A stretch of 35,679 nucleotides of DNA from Streptomyces mesophilus (GTDB lineage: Bacteria; Actinomycetota; Actinomycetes; Streptomycetales; Streptomycetaceae): the NCBI RefSeq assembly GCF_011044995.1, contig NZ_JAAKZW010000060.1, positions 1 to 35,679 of the forward strand. The letters run 5' to 3'. A program made the position numbers and the translations under genes. The notes under the pieces were generated by a model. That model saw only the letters and a list, made by a program, of their open reading frames with translations. It was not told the DNA's origin and did no database searches. Below are positions 1 through 7,731 of the stretch, in pieces (the stretch's first letter is position 1; every line of letters starts with the position of its first letter).

Positions 1-46
1 GCCCTACCCTTGCCGCAGGTCAGAGGCAGGAAGGGGTGGGACGCAG

Positions 47-1516
47 ATGCGTGCTGACAGCAGCGAGGGGGTGGCGGCGGCGCTACGGCTCGTGCAAGGC
101 GCGCCCTTGGGCGAGGCGCTGGACACGACGGACCCCGAAGCCTGGGTCTCCCTCGACGTCGGCGTACGGGAACTCCGGGGACCCCAAAGGCTTTTGCTGC
201 CGACGCGGGCGGAGCTCGCCGGACAGCGCTTCTCCTGGGAGCCGGACGCGACGCTGCCGACCGTGCGGCTGCGGGCCAAGGAACTTGTGGACACCCGTCT
301 CGCTCTGGCCCTGTGCCACCCGGACGGCCGGGTCCGGGAGGCCTCGATCCGGGAAGCCGCGGGGCGCCCGCAGCTCCTGCCACTGATCGTCGTACGCGCC
401 ACTGACTGGGCCGCTCCGGTACGTGAGCGGGCGCGGGCCGCGCTGCGGACCGCGCTCCCTCTGCTGGACAGGGCACAGCTCACGGGACTCGCTCCCGTGA
501 TCCTGCGGGTCGCAGGGCGAGAACGTGCCGATTTCGGCACGGAGTTGCTGCGCCGCACCCTGCGCGAGGCACCGCAGGACCGGCTCGAGCCACGGCTCGC
601 GCACCCGGACCGTGACGTACGGCGCTTCGCGTACCGCTTCGCCATCGCCGAGCAGCGCCTCTCGCCTGCCGAACTCTCCCGCGCCGCCATGCGCGACAGC
701 GACGTCGTCGTACAGCACGTGTGCGCGGACGCGGCCCTCGCGGCCGTACCCGTCGATACGTACGACGCAGCACTCGATCCGCTGCTCGAAGCCCGCAACC
801 CGCGCGTGCGAGCGGCCGGAGTGACCGCGCTGCGCCGGTCCGGACAGGCCGAACGGGCGGTGCCGTTCCTCGCCGACCGTGCACCGGTGGTGCGCGCCTG
901 CGCCCGTTATGTCGTACGGCAGCTGGGCGTCGAACCCCGTCCGCGCTACCTCGCCTGGTGCGCGGCCGGCGACGAGATGCCGCCCGGGGCGCCGATCGGT
1001 CTGGCCGAATGCGGCGACCGTACGGATGCCGACGTGCTCTGGGCGCTGACCGGGCATTCGGTCGCGCGCATCAGGGCGAGTGCGGTGGCGGGGCTGCGCG
1101 CCCTTGATTCGGTGCACTCCGCGAGCGCGGACCGGCTGCTGCCGCTCCTGGACGATCCGGCGCCCGGCGTTGCCCGCGAGGTCGCCGCCACGCTCGCCGC
1201 GGCGCCGGTGGCGGTCCCCTCCGCATGGCTGCTCGCCCGCCTCGGGGCCGATCGCCCCCGGCACATCCGGGTCGCCGCCTTCAGGCTGCTCGACCGGCAG
1301 GGCGGGCTGCCCCAACTCCGGGCCGCCGTAAGTCTCCTGGACGACCCGGATCCGAAGCTGCGGCACTGGGCAGGCCTGTCCGTGCAGCGTTGGGAGCGGC
1401 CGGTCGGGCTGCCCCGCGGGGACGCCGAAGTGGCGGCGCTCTATGAGCGGTGCGCGCACCTGTTCAGCCCGTACGTGCTCAAGCGGCGCAAATGGGCTGC
1501 GGGCATCGGCGCCTGA
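47..1516 (+). CDS. HEAT-repeat-like protein
   Basis: The product is 489 aa and consists of repeated helical units rich in Leu, Ala and Arg, with recurring 'DPD.. VR..A' and 'DPDPKLRHWA' signatures at about residues 185-200, 250-290 and 420-440. These are typical of HEAT/PBS-lyase-type repeats, which form a curved protein-binding scaffold. I see no signal peptide, transmembrane segment or catalytic motif, so a specific role cannot be given. The frame is open leftwards to the window edge, so the true start may lie upstream; the ATG at 47 is preceded by AGGAAGG (28-34), which supports it. It converges on dnaK with only about 40 bp between the stop codons. Confidence 0.75.
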   Translation: MRADSSEGVAAALRLVQGAPLGEALDTTDPEAWVSLDVGVRELRGPQRLLLPTRAELAGQRFSWEPDATLPTVRLRAKELVDTRLALALCHPDGRVREASIREAAGRPQLLPLIVVRATDWAAPVRERARAALRTALPLLDRAQLTGLAPVILRVAGRERADFGTELLRRTLREAPQDRLEPRLAHPDRDVRRFAYRFAIAEQRLSPAELSRAAMRDSDVVVQHVCADAALAAVPVDTYDAALDPLLEARNPRVRAAGVTALRRSGQAERAVPFLADRAPVVRACARYVVRQLGVEPRPRYLAWCAAGDEMPPGAPIGLAECGDRTDADVLWALTGHSVARIRASAVAGLRALDSVHSASADRLLPLLDDPAPGVAREVAATLAAAPVAVPSAWLLARLGADRPRHIRVAAFRLLDRQGGLPQLRAAVSLLDDPDPKLRHWAGLSVQRWERPVGLPRGDAEVAALYERCAHLFSPYVLKRRKWAAGIGA

Positions 1517-1522
1517 CCGTCC

Positions 1523-1536
1523 TGCGGCGCTCCGCA
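1523..1536. terminator. Weak hairpin between convergent genes
   Basis: TGCGG-CGCT-CCGCA forms a 5-bp stem with a 4-nt loop in the 39-bp gap between the HEAT-repeat gene and dnaK. There is no T-tract. It may act as a short bidirectional terminator, but the evidence is weak. Confidence 0.25.
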
Positions 1537-1555
1537 AGGGCCTCGCCCAACCGCG

Positions 1556-3463
1556 CTACGCCGCACCCCCCTTGGCGTCCCGGTCGCCGGGCGGAGTGTC
1601 GCGTTCGTCGTCGACGATCTCCGCGTCGACCACGTCGTCCGCGGGCGGGGCGTCCGCGGACTGAGCGTTCCCGGCCTGAGCGTCCTGGGGCTGGTCGCTC
1701 GACCCCTGGGCGGCCTGGGCGTACATCGCCTGGCCCATGCGCTGGCTGACCGTGCCCAGCTTCTCCGTGGCGCCGCGGAGTTCTTCGATGTCGGCGTTCG
1801 ACTGCCCGATCACCCGCTTGAGCTCGGTCAGGGCGTCCTCGACCTCCGTCTTGGTGTCGGCGGGGATCCGCTCGGCGTTGTCGGCGAGGAACCGCTCGGT
1901 CTGGTAGGCGAGTTGCTCGGCGCCGTTGCGGGTCTCGGCCGCGTCGCGGCGCTGGCGGTCCTCGTCCGCGTACTGCTCGGCCTCGCGCATCATCCGGTCG
2001 ATGTCGTCCTTCGGGAGCGCCGATCCGCCGGTGACGGTCATCTTCTGCTCACGGCCCGTCGCGAGGTCCTTCGCCGATACGTGCATGATCCCGTTGGCGT
2101 CGATGTCGAAGGTCACCTCGATCTGCGGGACGCCGCGGGGCGCGGGCGGCAGTCCGGTGAGGTCGAAGACGCCGAGCTTCTTGTTGTACGCGGCGATCTC
2201 CCGCTCCCCCTGGAAGACCTGGATGCCGACGGAGGGCTGGTTGTCGGTCGCGGTGGTGAAGACCTCCGAACGGCGGGTGGGGATGGTCGTGTTGCGTTCG
2301 ATGAGCTTCGTCATGATGCCGCCCTTGGTCTCGATGCCGAGGGAGAGCGGGGTGACGTCGAGGAGCAGCACGTCCTTCACATCGCCGCGGATGACGCCGG
2401 CCTGGAGAGCCGCGCCCACCGCCACGACCTCGTCCGGATTGACGCCCTTGTGGGGGTCCTTGCCGGTGAGCTGCTTGACCAGTTCGGTCACGGCGGGCAT
2501 CCGGGTCGAGCCGCCGACGAGGATCACGTGGTCCACGGCGGAGAGCTTGATACCGGCGTCCTTGACGGCCTGGTGGAAGGGCTCCTTGCAGCGGTCGAGC
2601 AGATCCTTGGTGAGCTCCTGGAACTGGGCCCGGGTGAGCTTCTCCTCCAGATGCAGCGGTCCGGCGGAACTGGCCGTGATGTACGGCAGGTTGACCGTGG
2701 TCTCGTTGGCGGAGGACAGCTCGATCTTCGCCTTCTCGGCGGCCTCGCGCAGCCGCTGCACGGCCATCTTGTCCTTGGCGAGATCGACCCCGTGGCCGTT
2801 CTTGAACTGCTTGACGAGATGCTCGACGACCCGCTGGTCCCAGTCGTCGCCGCCGAGTTTCGTATCGCCATTGGTGGCCTTGACCTCGATGACCCCGTCA
2901 CCGATCTCGAGCAGCGACACATCGAAGGTGCCGCCGCCCAGGTCGAAGACCAGGACCGTCTGCTCGTCGCCGCGGTCGAGTCCGTACGCGAGAGCCGCGG
3001 CCGTCGGCTCGTTGATGATCCGCAGCACCTTGAGGCCCGCGATCTCACCGGCCTCCTTGGTGGCCTGGCGCTGGGTGTCGTCGAAGTACGCGGGCACGGT
3101 GATCACGGCGTCCGTGACCGTCTCGCCCAGATACGCCTCGGTGTCCCGCTTCAGCTTCTGCAGCACGCGCGCGGACAGCTCCTGGGCGCGCAGCCGGCTG
3201 CCGTCGATGGTCCCCTCGTCGGGGAAGCGCCAACTGGTCTCGCCCATATGGCGCTTGATGGAGCGCGCGGTGCGCTCGATGTTGGTGATGGCCTGCCGTT
3301 TGGCGACCTCGCCGACGAGGACTTCGCCGTTCTTGGCGAAGGCGACGACGGACGGCGTGGTGCGTGCTCCTTCGGCGTTGGCGACCACAGTGGGGTCGCC
3401 GCCTTCGAGGACCGCGACCACAGAGTTCGTCGTACCGAGATCGATGCCGACCGCGCGTGCCAT
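1556..3463 (-). CDS. dnaK: Hsp70 chaperone DnaK (solitary paralogue)
   Basis: The product is 635 aa, full length for bacterial DnaK. It is an ATP-dependent cytosolic chaperone. The nucleotide-binding motif GIDLGTTNS is at residues 6-14, the phosphate-2 motif DLGGGTFDVSLL near 190, and the adenosine motif VGGSTRMPAV near 330. The substrate-binding domain follows, and the tail ends with the VDAEIVDDE motif usual in actinobacteria. The ATG at 3463 is chosen because GGAAGGGG lies just upstream and the Hsp70 family starts there; the frame could extend 22 codons further. No grpE, dnaJ or hspR is nearby, so this is probably a second dnaK copy outside the main heat-shock operon. Promoter-like elements lie at 3487-3529. 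Confidence 0.96.
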   Translation of the reverse strand: MARAVGIDLGTTNSVVAVLEGGDPTVVANAEGARTTPSVVAFAKNGEVLVGEVAKRQAITNIERTARSIKRHMGETSWRFPDEGTIDGSRLRAQELSARVLQKLKRDTEAYLGETVTDAVITVPAYFDDTQRQATKEAGEIAGLKVLRIINEPTAAALAYGLDRGDEQTVLVFDLGGGTFDVSLLEIGDGVIEVKATNGDTKLGGDDWDQRVVEHLVKQFKNGHGVDLAKDKMAVQRLREAAEKAKIELSSANETTVNLPYITASSAGPLHLEEKLTRAQFQELTKDLLDRCKEPFHQAVKDAGIKLSAVDHVILVGGSTRMPAVTELVKQLTGKDPHKGVNPDEVVAVGAALQAGVIRGDVKDVLLLDVTPLSLGIETKGGIMTKLIERNTTIPTRRSEVFTTATDNQPSVGIQVFQGEREIAAYNKKLGVFDLTGLPPAPRGVPQIEVTFDIDANGIMHVSAKDLATGREQKMTVTGGSALPKDDIDRMMREAEQYADEDRQRRDAAETRNGAEQLAYQTERFLADNAERIPADTKTEVEDALTELKRVIGQSNADIEELRGATEKLGTVSQRMGQAMYAQAAQGSSDQPQDAQAGNAQSADAPPADDVVDAEIVDDERDTPPGDRDAKGGAA

Positions 3464-3486
3464 GTCAGTCCCCTTCCGACAGCCCC

Positions 3487-3510
3487 ACTCCCGGATCTCC
3501 AGCACAAAAC
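3487..3510 (-). promoter_or_regulatory. Candidate SigB-type promoter of dnaK
   Basis: On the minus strand GTTT (3507-3510), a 14-nt spacer, then GGGAGT (3487-3492). Transcription would begin near 3478, giving a leader of about 15 nt that contains the GGAAGGGG ribosome-binding site. The same word pair precedes several other genes in the window. The fourth -10 base is A, which SigB-type promoters tolerate. Confidence 0.4.
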
Positions 3511-3530
3511 TTGAGCGGGCTCTTGTCAAT
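3510..3530 (-). promoter_or_regulatory. Vegetative-like -35 and degenerate HAIR half-site upstream of dnaK
   Basis: The minus strand shows TTGACA (3524-3529), seven bases, then GCTCAAG (3510-3516). The HspR operator (HAIR) consensus is CTTGAGT-N7-ACTCAAG. The GCTCAAG half matches 6 of 7 positions and the other half, ATTGACA, matches 4 of 7. The element may be a decayed HspR site overlapping a vegetative -35. I see no convincing vegetative -10, so this is tentative. Confidence 0.3.
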
Positions 3531-3603
3531 GCCCCGGACGGTCGGTCCGGTGGCGCTCGTCGCGTCCGGTTGCCCTCGACTCCTCCGGTTGTACCGTCGG
3601 GGC

Positions 3604-4038
3604 ATGGAGCAGCGCATCACCCTGATCACACTCGGAGTTACCGATCTGGCCCGGGCCAAACGCTTCTACGAGGCGCTGGGCTGGCAGGGGCAGGAGGTCG
3701 AGGAGACGGTCTTCTACCAGGCGGGCGGTCTGGGCCTCGTCCTGTGGGACCGCGAGAAGCTCGCGGCGGACGCCGGTGTCGAGGCCGGGACGGCGGGCGG
3801 ATTCGGCGGCATCGTGCTCGCGCACAACGTCAGGTCCGACAAGGAGGTCGACGAACTGCTCGCCGCGGCGGAACGGGCCGGCGGGACGGTGACGAAGCCG
3901 GCCGAGGTGAACGTCGTCGGCTTCTACTCCGGGGCGTTCGCCGATCCGGAGGGCCATCTGTGGGAGGTCGCGCACAATCCGGGGTTCCCGCTGGCCGAGG
4001 ACGGGTCGCTCACGCTGCCCGATTTCGGCGACACCTGA
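3604..4038 (+). CDS. VOC (glyoxalase/bleomycin-resistance-fold) protein
   Basis: The product is 144 aa, the size of a single VOC-domain protein. It begins ITLGVTDLARAKRFYEALGW, the usual first beta-alpha module, and ends with the module YSGAFADPEGHLWEVAHNP, in which the Glu of 'LWEV' is a usual metal ligand. Family members bind metal and act as lyases, dioxygenases or resistance proteins; the substrate here is unknown. It diverges from dnaK and converges on osmC. The ATG at 3604 begins the conserved domain, but the region before it (ACCGTCGGGGC) is a poor ribosome-binding site, so the gene may be translated from a very short leader. Confidence 0.85.
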   Translation: MEQRITLITLGVTDLARAKRFYEALGWQGQEVEETVFYQAGGLGLVLWDREKLAADAGVEAGTAGGFGGIVLAHNVRSDKEVDELLAAAERAGGTVTKPAEVNVVGFYSGAFADPEGHLWEVAHNPGFPLAEDGSLTLPDFGDT

Positions 4039-4077
4039 GGCAGGGCCTGGGGCGGCACCCGAGACGGCTCCCGGGAC

Positions 4078-4113
4078 CGCACCTGAGACCGCGCCTGAGA
4101 CAGCGCCTGAGAC
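4078..4113 (+). repeat. Three tandem 12-bp copies behind the VOC gene
   Basis: Units CGCACCTGAGAC, CGCGCCTGAGAC and AGCGCCTGAGAC follow each other at 4078-4089, 4090-4101 and 4102-4113. The core resembles the gene's own last codons and stop (ACACCTGAGG at 4031-4040), and looser copies lie between. It looks like slippage expansion of a gene 3' end. Confidence 0.8.
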
Positions 4114-4117
4114 AGCA

Positions 4118-4150
4118 CGACGCCCCGGACCTCGCAGGTCCGGGGCGTCG
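4118..4150. terminator. Strong bidirectional terminator hairpin
   Basis: A perfect 15-bp stem (4118-4132 pairs with 4136-4150) encloses a CGC triloop. It lies between the convergent VOC and osmC genes and can serve both. There is no T-tract, which is common for terminators in Streptomyces. Confidence 0.8.
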
Positions 4151-4168
4151 CGCTCATGGCCGCACGGC

Positions 4169-4594
4169 TCAGGCGAGCTTGGCGCTCAGCGTGATCGTGG
4201 TGCCGGTGAGTGCCTGGCTGACCGGGCAGTTGGCCTTGGCGTTCTCCGCGGCGGCCTGGAAGGCCGCGTCGTCGAGCCCGGGCACCTCGCCCTCGACGGT
4301 GAGGTGGATACCGGTGATCCCGGTGCCCGGCTGGAACGTGACATCGGCGGAGGTCGTGAGCTTGGTGGGCGGGGTGCCCGCACCGGTCAGACCGTGCGAG
4401 AGCGCCATCGAGAAGCAGCTGGAGTGGGCGGCCGCGATCAGCTCCTCCGGGCTGGTCTTGCCGTTCGCCTCCTCGGCACGGGACGGCCAGGAGACGGCCT
4501 GCTCGCCGATGCCGGACGAGTCGAAGGTGACCGTTCCGGAGCCCTCCGTGAGGCTGCCTTCCCAGACGGTGTGTGCGCTGCGCGTGGTGGCCAC
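4169..4594 (-). CDS. osmC: OsmC/Ohr-family peroxide-detoxifying protein
   Basis: The product is 141 aa, normal for OsmC. The two redox cysteines are present: Cys60 in AAHSSCFSMAL and Cys123 in ANCPVSQAL. The conserved Arg39 and Glu51 region (SRAEEANGKTSPEELI) is intact. The family reduces organic hydroperoxides in the cytosol. The GTG start at 4594 is preferred because AGGAAGG lies about 8 nt upstream and the family begins with a short ATTRSAHTVWEG strand; the frame extends 22 codons further without support. It lies 84 bp downstream of the VWA gene on the same strand and ends at a strong hairpin. The fold fits a stress-linked region. Confidence 0.92.
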   Translation of the reverse strand: MATTRSAHTVWEGSLTEGSGTVTFDSSGIGEQAVSWPSRAEEANGKTSPEELIAAAHSSCFSMALSHGLTGAGTPPTKLTTSADVTFQPGTGITGIHLTVEGEVPGLDDAAFQAAAENAKANCPVSQALTGTTITLSAKLA

Positions 4595-4613
4595 GACAAT
4601 TCCTTCCTCTGCG

Positions 4614-4642
4614 GGACGTCGGTGGACGGTTGGGTGACGTCC
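4614..4642. promoter_or_regulatory. Inverted repeat upstream of osmC
   Basis: GGACGTC (4614-4620) and GACGTCC (4636-4642) form 7-bp arms around a 15-bp spacer, 20 nt before the osmC start. Each arm contains palindromic GACGTC. It could be an operator for the peroxide gene; no regulator family is implied by the sequence. Confidence 0.3.
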
Positions 4643-4678
4643 TCCCCCATCCGACCACATCAGCGACCCCGTCCGCGA

Positions 4679-6484
4679 TCAGGTCACCCGGAAAACGGGA
4701 CCTTTAGGAGTGAACGGAAGCGATCCGCCTGCGCGCAGCAGAAAGGCGTGCTCCCGCCGGATGCGCAGAACGTCGCAGCCGCCGTCGGTGATGACGAGGA
4801 CCGGTGCGTCCGGCGGGAAGTCCTCGGCCCGGTGCAGCAGGTCGATACCGGGCTGCAGTGCGGTGCCGCCGCGCCCCCGTACGCGTACCTTCTCGGCGAT
4901 GTCCGTGACCGGCAGATAGCCCGCGTCGTGCGGCGCCGCATCGCAGAACACGACGCGCGCGGCCGGGACGTCGCGCGCCGTGGCGAACGAGGCGATGGCG
5001 CCGAGGCCCTTGCCGAGCAGGGTGCGGCTCATCGAGGCGGAGGTGTCGAGGACGACACCGAAGGTGCAGCGCCTGATCTCCTCCGGCGGGAAGTACCGGC
5101 CGGCGCGCGGGATGTCCGGTGTGGAGGCCTGACGGCGCGCGGGCCTGGCATAGCTGCGGACCGGTTCCGGCCGGGGCACGAACTCGTCGAACCACTGGGC
5201 CAGTTGCGCATCCCAGGCGAGCGGAGGCTGGGACAGCGCCTTGATCTCCTCGACCAGGCCCGCGGGGAGCGTGCCGCGTTCCCGCGCCTGGTGCAGATCG
5301 AAGCCCTGCGCGAGCCCGCGCCGGTAGTACTCGTCGAGGTCGACGTGGTGCGCGGGCCCGGTGATCGGCTCGCCCAGCACGTCGCCGAGCCCCTTGCCGC
5401 GCAGTGTGGCGAGGCGGCGGATCCGGCGCAGGTCGCCGGCGATCCGGTCGTAGACCTCCTCGGTGGACAGACCGCTCAACTGCGGGTCGAACAGGGCACC
5501 TTGGGGCATGACGCCGACGTCCATCTCGCACAGCCAGGCGTTGATGACGTAATCGGCGGCCACGTTGAAGAGATAAGGATCCCGGGCGCCGCAGCGGTCG
5601 GCGTGCCGCAGGGCGGCGTGCAGCATCTCGTGCGCGAGGACGAAGCGCCACTCCTCGTCGCCGAGACGCACCAGCGGGTTGATGTAGATCTCGGCCGCGG
5701 CGGCGTTCACCGCGGCGACGGAGATGTGGTGGGCGCGGGCGAGTTCGGCGTCGGCGACGAGCGTCATGCCCGCGGCGATGGCGCCGAGCAGCGGGTACGA
5801 GGAGACGAACCAGTTGAGCGCGTGGTCCCACGGCGCACGGCGGGTCGGCCGCCCGTCGAGGGCGTCGCGCAGGCCGCCCGCCATGTCCATGGCCTTGGAC
5901 ATGGTGCCGGTCAGGGCGCGCGCGAAGGCCTCCTGCCAGTCCGGCGGGTCGTTCCACGGGTCGTGCCAGGGCCGCAGGATCTGGTCGGCCCGGCCGCCGG
6001 CCGTACCGCAGTTCCGGTACGCCGCCGGGATGGCGCCGTCCCTGCGCCAGCCGGCCGCCATCTGCTCCTCGTCGCCGCCCGGGTAGGAGGCGGGCAGGTC
6101 CTCGGGGGCACGGCCGATGGGGAACGTAAGGAGGAAGCGGTTGACCACGGCGCAGCGCGCGGCGAGGTCGTAGCGGTCGGGTTGCGTCCGCTCCCCCTTG
6201 GCGGCGGGTACATGGCCAAAGCCGAGGTGGATGATGCAGTGCGCGAGCGACCAGGCCCAGGTCGCGGGGTCGGCGTGCTTCGTACGGTGCGCGTGCACGG
6301 TGCCGTTGGAGCTGACGGTCGCCAGGCCGCCCTCCGGCGCGCTCCGGCAATCCTGCTCCCGGCAGATCTTCGCCTGTACGGAGTTGAGGGCGGGGTTGGC
6401 GAACACCTGCTGGAGCCCGGCCACGAAGGCCTTCGTGGCCGGATCCGGCCTGACCTCGGAATCCTGCTTGCGGGTACGGCTCAC
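4679..6484 (-). CDS. VWA-like metallopeptidase-domain protein, MoxR partner
   Basis: The product is 601 aa. A zincin-type HEMLH motif at residues 285-289 within AHEMLHAALRHADRC marks a DUF2201-type putative metallopeptidase domain. The C-terminal third is a VWA-like domain with the MIDAS start DTSAS at 480-484 (VVLDTSASMSRTLL) and a later VITDGG strand. A further His-rich stretch, HCIIHLGFGH, is at 82-91. Such proteins work with MoxR-type AAA+ ATPases as metal-dependent chaperone or maturation factors; the client is unknown. The upstream ATPase gene is 49 bp away on the same strand, so the two form an operon. The start is GTG, with only a weak ribosome-binding site. Confidence 0.85.
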   Translation of the reverse strand: MSRTRKQDSEVRPDPATKAFVAGLQQVFANPALNSVQAKICREQDCRSAPEGGLATVSSNGTVHAHRTKHADPATWAWSLAHCIIHLGFGHVPAAKGERTQPDRYDLAARCAVVNRFLLTFPIGRAPEDLPASYPGGDEEQMAAGWRRDGAIPAAYRNCGTAGGRADQILRPWHDPWNDPPDWQEAFARALTGTMSKAMDMAGGLRDALDGRPTRRAPWDHALNWFVSSYPLLGAIAAGMTLVADAELARAHHISVAAVNAAAAEIYINPLVRLGDEEWRFVLAHEMLHAALRHADRCGARDPYLFNVAADYVINAWLCEMDVGVMPQGALFDPQLSGLSTEEVYDRIAGDLRRIRRLATLRGKGLGDVLGEPITGPAHHVDLDEYYRRGLAQGFDLHQARERGTLPAGLVEEIKALSQPPLAWDAQLAQWFDEFVPRPEPVRSYARPARRQASTPDIPRAGRYFPPEEIRRCTFGVVLDTSASMSRTLLGKGLGAIASFATARDVPAARVVFCDAAPHDAGYLPVTDIAEKVRVRGRGGTALQPGIDLLHRAEDFPPDAPVLVITDGGCDVLRIRREHAFLLRAGGSLPFTPKGPVFRVT

Positions 6485-6533
6485 GGCGCGAGGCCCTGCG
6501 CCCGCGTAGGGCCGAGTCCCCCGCGTACGCGGT

Positions 6534-7595
6534 TCATCGCCGCGCCTCCACGAGCCGCGGCATGTCGCGCGCCGCCTCGATCAGGAACCAGGCCGGCAGT
6601 ACGGGCTGGTCGTCGGCGTCGTCCGCGATGACGGTCTGCGCGACCTCGACGGATATCTCCGCGAGCTGCACCAGCAACGCCTTGGCCCGGTACGCGAGTT
6701 GGCGGCCGTGCGCGTTGACGTGCTCCTTGGACGCGGGCAGTTCCTTGCGCAGCCGGGCACGGAAGGCCTCGGCGAGGAAGTACAGGAGGTCCCGGTCCTC
6801 GATCCTTCGGGGCCAGGACGCCTCGCCCTTGATGATCGCCTCGATCCCGTACGCATGGCGCACGATCTTGACGTATCCGCAGAAGGAGACGGCGTGGGCG
6901 GGGGTGAGGCAGCCGTGGGCGATGACCTTGAGTGTCTCCTCGTCGAGCGCGGGCCCGAAGGAGTGCAGGGCGTCGGAGAGCATGTGCCACGAGCGGGGCG
7001 TCGAGAAGGGCTGCTCGGTCTTCGGCGGCTTGGACCACAGATGGTCGGGCCGGTCGGTGAGGTGGTCGAGGACCCAGGGGTGGATGCCGTTGCTGTGCGC
7101 CCAGCTCAGCCAGTCCTCGGACGAGGCCTGGAGGTGGACATGGGTGAGGCGGTTGACCAGGGCGGAGGCGATGGGGCGGGCGAGCGCGTTGTCCGTGGAG
7201 CGGTTGCCGGCGCCGATGACGATGGAGCCCGCTGGCAGTTCGTAACTGCCGATGCGGCGGTCGAGGATCAGCGAGTAGAAGGCCTTCTGGACGTCAGGCG
7301 TCGCCGCATTGAGCTCGTCGAGGAAGAGGCAGTACGGCTCGTCGCGGGCGATGGCCTCGGGCGGGCAGAACACCGAGCGCCCGTCACGGATCTGGGGCAC
7401 CCCGATCAGGTCCTCCGGGGCGAGCTGCGTCCCGAGCAGGCTCACACACTCCAGGCCGAGCGAGTCTGCGAACGCCCGTACCAGCGAAGACTTCCCGATG
7501 CCGGGCGCACCCCACAGGAACACGGGCCGCACCGTGGCGAGGCCGAGCAGCAGCTCGGGGACGCGGGCGGGAGTGACGGCTACGGCGGACTGCAA
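6534..7595 (-). CDS. MoxR-family AAA+ ATPase
   Basis: The product is 353 aa. Walker A is GAPGIGKSS near residue 29 and Walker B is CLFLDELN near 87, followed by the sensor region VIGAGNRSTDNALA. Together these identify a MoxR-type AAA+ ATPase, a family that remodels protein partners using ATP, usually with a VWA protein. The TTG start at 7595 is chosen because a good AAGGAG sits 6 nt upstream; the frame runs 23 codons further with a low-complexity Arg/Ser stretch and no better site. The VWA/metallopeptidase gene follows directly. It is the first gene of the pair; the 136 bp upstream show no clear promoter. Confidence 0.9.
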   Translation of the reverse strand: MQSAVAVTPARVPELLLGLATVRPVFLWGAPGIGKSSLVRAFADSLGLECVSLLGTQLAPEDLIGVPQIRDGRSVFCPPEAIARDEPYCLFLDELNAATPDVQKAFYSLILDRRIGSYELPAGSIVIGAGNRSTDNALARPIASALVNRLTHVHLQASSEDWLSWAHSNGIHPWVLDHLTDRPDHLWSKPPKTEQPFSTPRSWHMLSDALHSFGPALDEETLKVIAHGCLTPAHAVSFCGYVKIVRHAYGIEAIIKGEASWPRRIEDRDLLYFLAEAFRARLRKELPASKEHVNAHGRQLAYRAKALLVQLAEISVEVAQTVIADDADDQPVLPAWFLIEAARDMPRLVEARR

Positions 7596-7731
7596 ACGAG
7601 GGCTCCTTGCGGGAAATGAGCGAGGTGAGGACACCCGGGCGCGGCTCTGCCGCCGCGCACCCACGGGCTGGTCCGGTACGGACAGTGTGGGCGGGTGCGC
7701 GGCCGGGCGCAGCTCATTTTCCGCTCGGCGC

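Noticed and set aside
1913..3514. Long plus-strand frame opposite dnaK (533 codons)
   Set aside because: It is antisense to a complete dnaK gene; long opposite frames are expected in G+C-rich coding DNA and its translation shows no known fold.
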